Below, one piece after another: positions 62,720 to 64,000 of a stretch of DNA of 64,000 nucleotides. A model generated the notes under the pieces. It did not search any database and was not told where the DNA came from. It worked only from the letters and a program-made list of their open reading frames with translations. The stretch covers positions 2,457,737-2,521,736 of the forward strand of contig CP058732.1 in NCBI GenBank assembly GCA_013414795.1, written 5' to 3'. Every line of letters starts with the position of its first letter. The first letter of the stretch is position 1. The position numbers and the translations under genes are program-made. Origin of the DNA: Candidatus Kapaibacterium sp. (GTDB lineage: Bacteria; Bacteroidota; Ignavibacteria; Kapaibacteriales; UBA2268).

Positions 62720-63173
62720 AAATAGCCACCTTGCCTCCTACTGACTCAATCCTTTCAATAGCAGATTTGGAAAACTTATGCGCTTTTATAGTCAATGGCT
62801 TGGAAATTCTTCCTTCCCCAAGAATTTTGATTGGTTTGTCCTTTTTGCTTACCAAACCAATCTTGTACATTGTTTCGGGATCTAATTCTTCGGTTTGTAT
62901 TTTCCCTTTATCAATAAATTCTTGCACTTTTTCCAAATTTACAATTTGATACTCAACACGGAACTTGTTGTTAAATCCAAATTTTGGGACACGCCTAATC
63001 AAGGGCATTTGCCCACCTTCGAAAGCCAATTTCCGATGGTATCCACTTCTGGATTGATGTCCTTTGGTTCCACGAGTTGCAGAGCCTCCGTGTCCCGACC
63101 CCGGACCTCTTCCAATCCGCTTATCTTTATGTTTTGAACCAGGTGCTGGATGTAAATTTCCAATATGTTTCAT
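62712..63173 (-). CDS. rplO: 50S ribosomal protein L15
   Basis: 153 residues from ATG 63173 (MKHIGNLHPAPGSKHKDKR), chosen over an in-frame GTG three codons upstream because GGTAGGTG precedes it. Characteristic RIGRGPGSGHGGSATRGTKG, RSGYHRKLAFEGGQMPLIRR, PKFGFNN and the C-terminal KAHKFSKSAIERIESVGGKV. Binds 23S rRNA late in assembly. Confidence 0.96.
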   Translation of the reverse strand: MKHIGNLHPAPGSKHKDKRIGRGPGSGHGGSATRGTKGHQSRSGYHRKLAFEGGQMPLIRRVPKFGFNNKFRVEYQIVNLEKVQEFIDKGKIQTEELDPETMYKIGLVSKKDKPIKILGEGRISKPLTIKAHKFSKSAIERIESVGGKVAIYE

Positions 63174-63189
63174 TTTTATCACCTACCAC

Positions 63190-63375
63190 TTATTGTTCAA
63201 TTTCTTCAACTTTAACCAGATGTTTCACAACATTAATCATTCCACGAGTTTGAGGATTATCGGGCAAAATATTAAAATAATTTGGTCGGCCCAATCCCAA
63301 TGCTTCGATTGTTCTCTTCTGCTTTTTGTTTGTTTTGATAATGCTACGAATTTGGGTAACTTTCAACTTTTTCAT
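63190..63375 (-). CDS. rpmD: 50S ribosomal protein L30
   Basis: 61 residues from ATG 63375 (MKKLKVTQIRSIIKTNKKQK), preceded by GAGGTTTA. LGLGRPNYFNILPDNPQTRG and MINVVKHLVKVEEIEQ complete the L30 fold. An upstream in-frame start would extend into rpsE and is not conserved. Confidence 0.95.
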   Translation of the reverse strand: MKKLKVTQIRSIIKTNKKQKRTIEALGLGRPNYFNILPDNPQTRGMINVVKHLVKVEEIEQ

Positions 63376-63388
63376 ATTAAACCTCTGA

Positions 63389-63892
63389 TTAACCAAACAG
63401 TACCTTTTGTGGGGAAATTCCTCGTCGAGCAGAAACCTGCCCTATATCCTCCATCATCATCAATGCTTTTAACGTTGCCTTGGTTGTGTTGTGTGGATTT
63501 GACGAACCCAGGCTCTTTGTAAGAACATCCTTTACGCCAGCCAATTCCAACACTGCGCGAATTCCACCAGCGGCTATAACGCCAGTTCCTGGCGACGCAG
63601 GTCGAATGAGAACTTTCGCCGCACCGTACTTACTAATCACCTCGTGTGGAACAGTGTTGTTATGCAAACTAACTTTAACAATATTTTTTTTCGCAGCCTC
63701 GGTTGCTTTATTCACAGCGTCTATAACTTCGGCTGCCTTTCCCATACCAACGCCAACGTGTCCGTTGTAATCGCCAACCACAACAATAGCCGTAAATCCA
63801 AAGCGGCGTCCTCCTTTTACAACCTTGGCTGTTCGCCCAACATAAACCAATTTTTCTTTAAGTTCTAATTCAGAAGCCTTAATCTTTGCCAT
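63389..63892 (-). CDS. rpsE: 30S ribosomal protein S5
   Basis: 167 residues. [40 protein letters not shown] (signature), [20 protein letters not shown] and [20 protein letters not shown] are diagnostic. S5 sits at the mRNA entry region and affects decoding accuracy. Confidence 0.97.
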   Translation of the reverse strand: MAKIKASELELKEKLVYVGRTAKVVKGGRRFGFTAIVVVGDYNGHVGVGMGKAAEVIDAVNKATEAAKKNIVKVSLHNNTVPHEVISKYGAAKVLIRPASPGTGVIAAGGIRAVLELAGVKDVLTKSLGSSNPHNTTKATLKALMMMEDIGQVSARRGISPQKVLFG

Positions 63893-63910
63893 ATCATAAC
63901 CTAATTGTTA

Positions 63911-64000
63911 TCAAAATTTCAAACCACCCTCGCGGGCACCTTCTGCAAGGGCTTTCACTCGCCCGTGATAAAGATAGCCGTTTCGGTCGAATGCAACCTT
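63911..64000 (-). CDS. rplR: 50S ribosomal protein L18, C-terminal end only
   Basis: The last 29 codons enter from the window's right edge: VAFDRNGYLYHGRVKALAEG followed by AREGGLKF and TGA at 63911-63913. This is the L18 C-terminus; the 5' part is outside the window. Located upstream of rpsE as expected. Confidence 0.93.
   Translation of the reverse strand, partial: KVAFDRNGYLYHGRVKALAEGAREGGLKF

Overview
The window reads as one contiguous piece of chromosome from a low-GC, Gram-negative bacterium of the FCB group, most likely Bacteroidota/Chlorobiota in the wide sense (an Ignavibacteria- or Kapabacteria-like lineage). Three observations support this. At least eight exported proteins end in a type IX secretion (T9SS/Por) C-terminal sorting domain. 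Several plus-strand promoters carry the Bacteroidota-type TAnnTTTG box. Lipid A/Kdo genes (kdsB, kdsC) imply an outer membrane. Unlike typical Bacteroidia, many genes have strong Shine-Dalgarno sequences (AGGAGG, GGAGGT), which favours a lineage outside core Bacteroidia. The placement is inference from gene content; no rRNA gene is present.

Layout. 1-11.6 kb: a minus-strand run of four T9SS-type surface proteins, headed by a 2,681-residue giant, with cohesin-like and dockerin-like segments in the smaller ones and GC-rich hairpins at two gene boundaries. 11.7-15.8 kb: a TPR membrane protein, tatC, a family 2 glycosyltransferase whose only plausible start lies in another frame (a TPR ORF joined through an A9 run), a membrane protein and tRNA-Leu(GAG). 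15.9-32 kb: cell-envelope and housekeeping genes (secreted propeller protein, L,D-transpeptidase, family 9 glycosyltransferase, kdsB, rlmN, YfhO-type membrane protein, fmt, an Mla-type ATPase, murQ, a TonB-receptor-like protein, a small envelope operon led by kdsC). 32-39 kb: a DUF4139 protein, tsaE, mtaB, a stand-alone NrfD/DsrP-type membrane protein, an ABC-2 exporter pair and a DciA-like gene. 39-57.5 kb: a second exported-protein region with an Omp28-like protein, a frameshifted 1.4-kilo-residue GEVED/beta-helix/Ig protein, sortilin/BNR-type proteins, a tandem lipoprotein pair with one broken copy, a phosphoesterase and an M49-type peptidase. 57.5-64 kb: the distal part of the spc/alpha ribosomal operon, rplR-rpsE-rpmD-rplO-secY-map-infA-rpmJ-rpsM-rpsK-rpoA-rplQ, from which rpsD is missing.

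How the parts fit: Kdo synthesis and activation (kdsC, kdsB), a heptosyltransferase-like enzyme, a lipid-transport ATPase and L,D-transpeptidation serve the envelope. The T9SS cargo depends on secretion machinery encoded elsewhere. tsaE and mtaB act in consecutive steps of tRNA A37 modification (t6A then ms2t6A).

The points most worth a second look are the TPR/glycosyltransferase frame change at an A9 run, two further frame-disrupted exported-protein genes, the giant beta-helix protein with an inserted seven-repeat propeller, the absence of rpsD, the HExxH-type M49 lipoprotein, and a factor-independent terminator embedded in a convergent coding sequence. I found no CRISPR array, insertion sequence, prophage or defence system.
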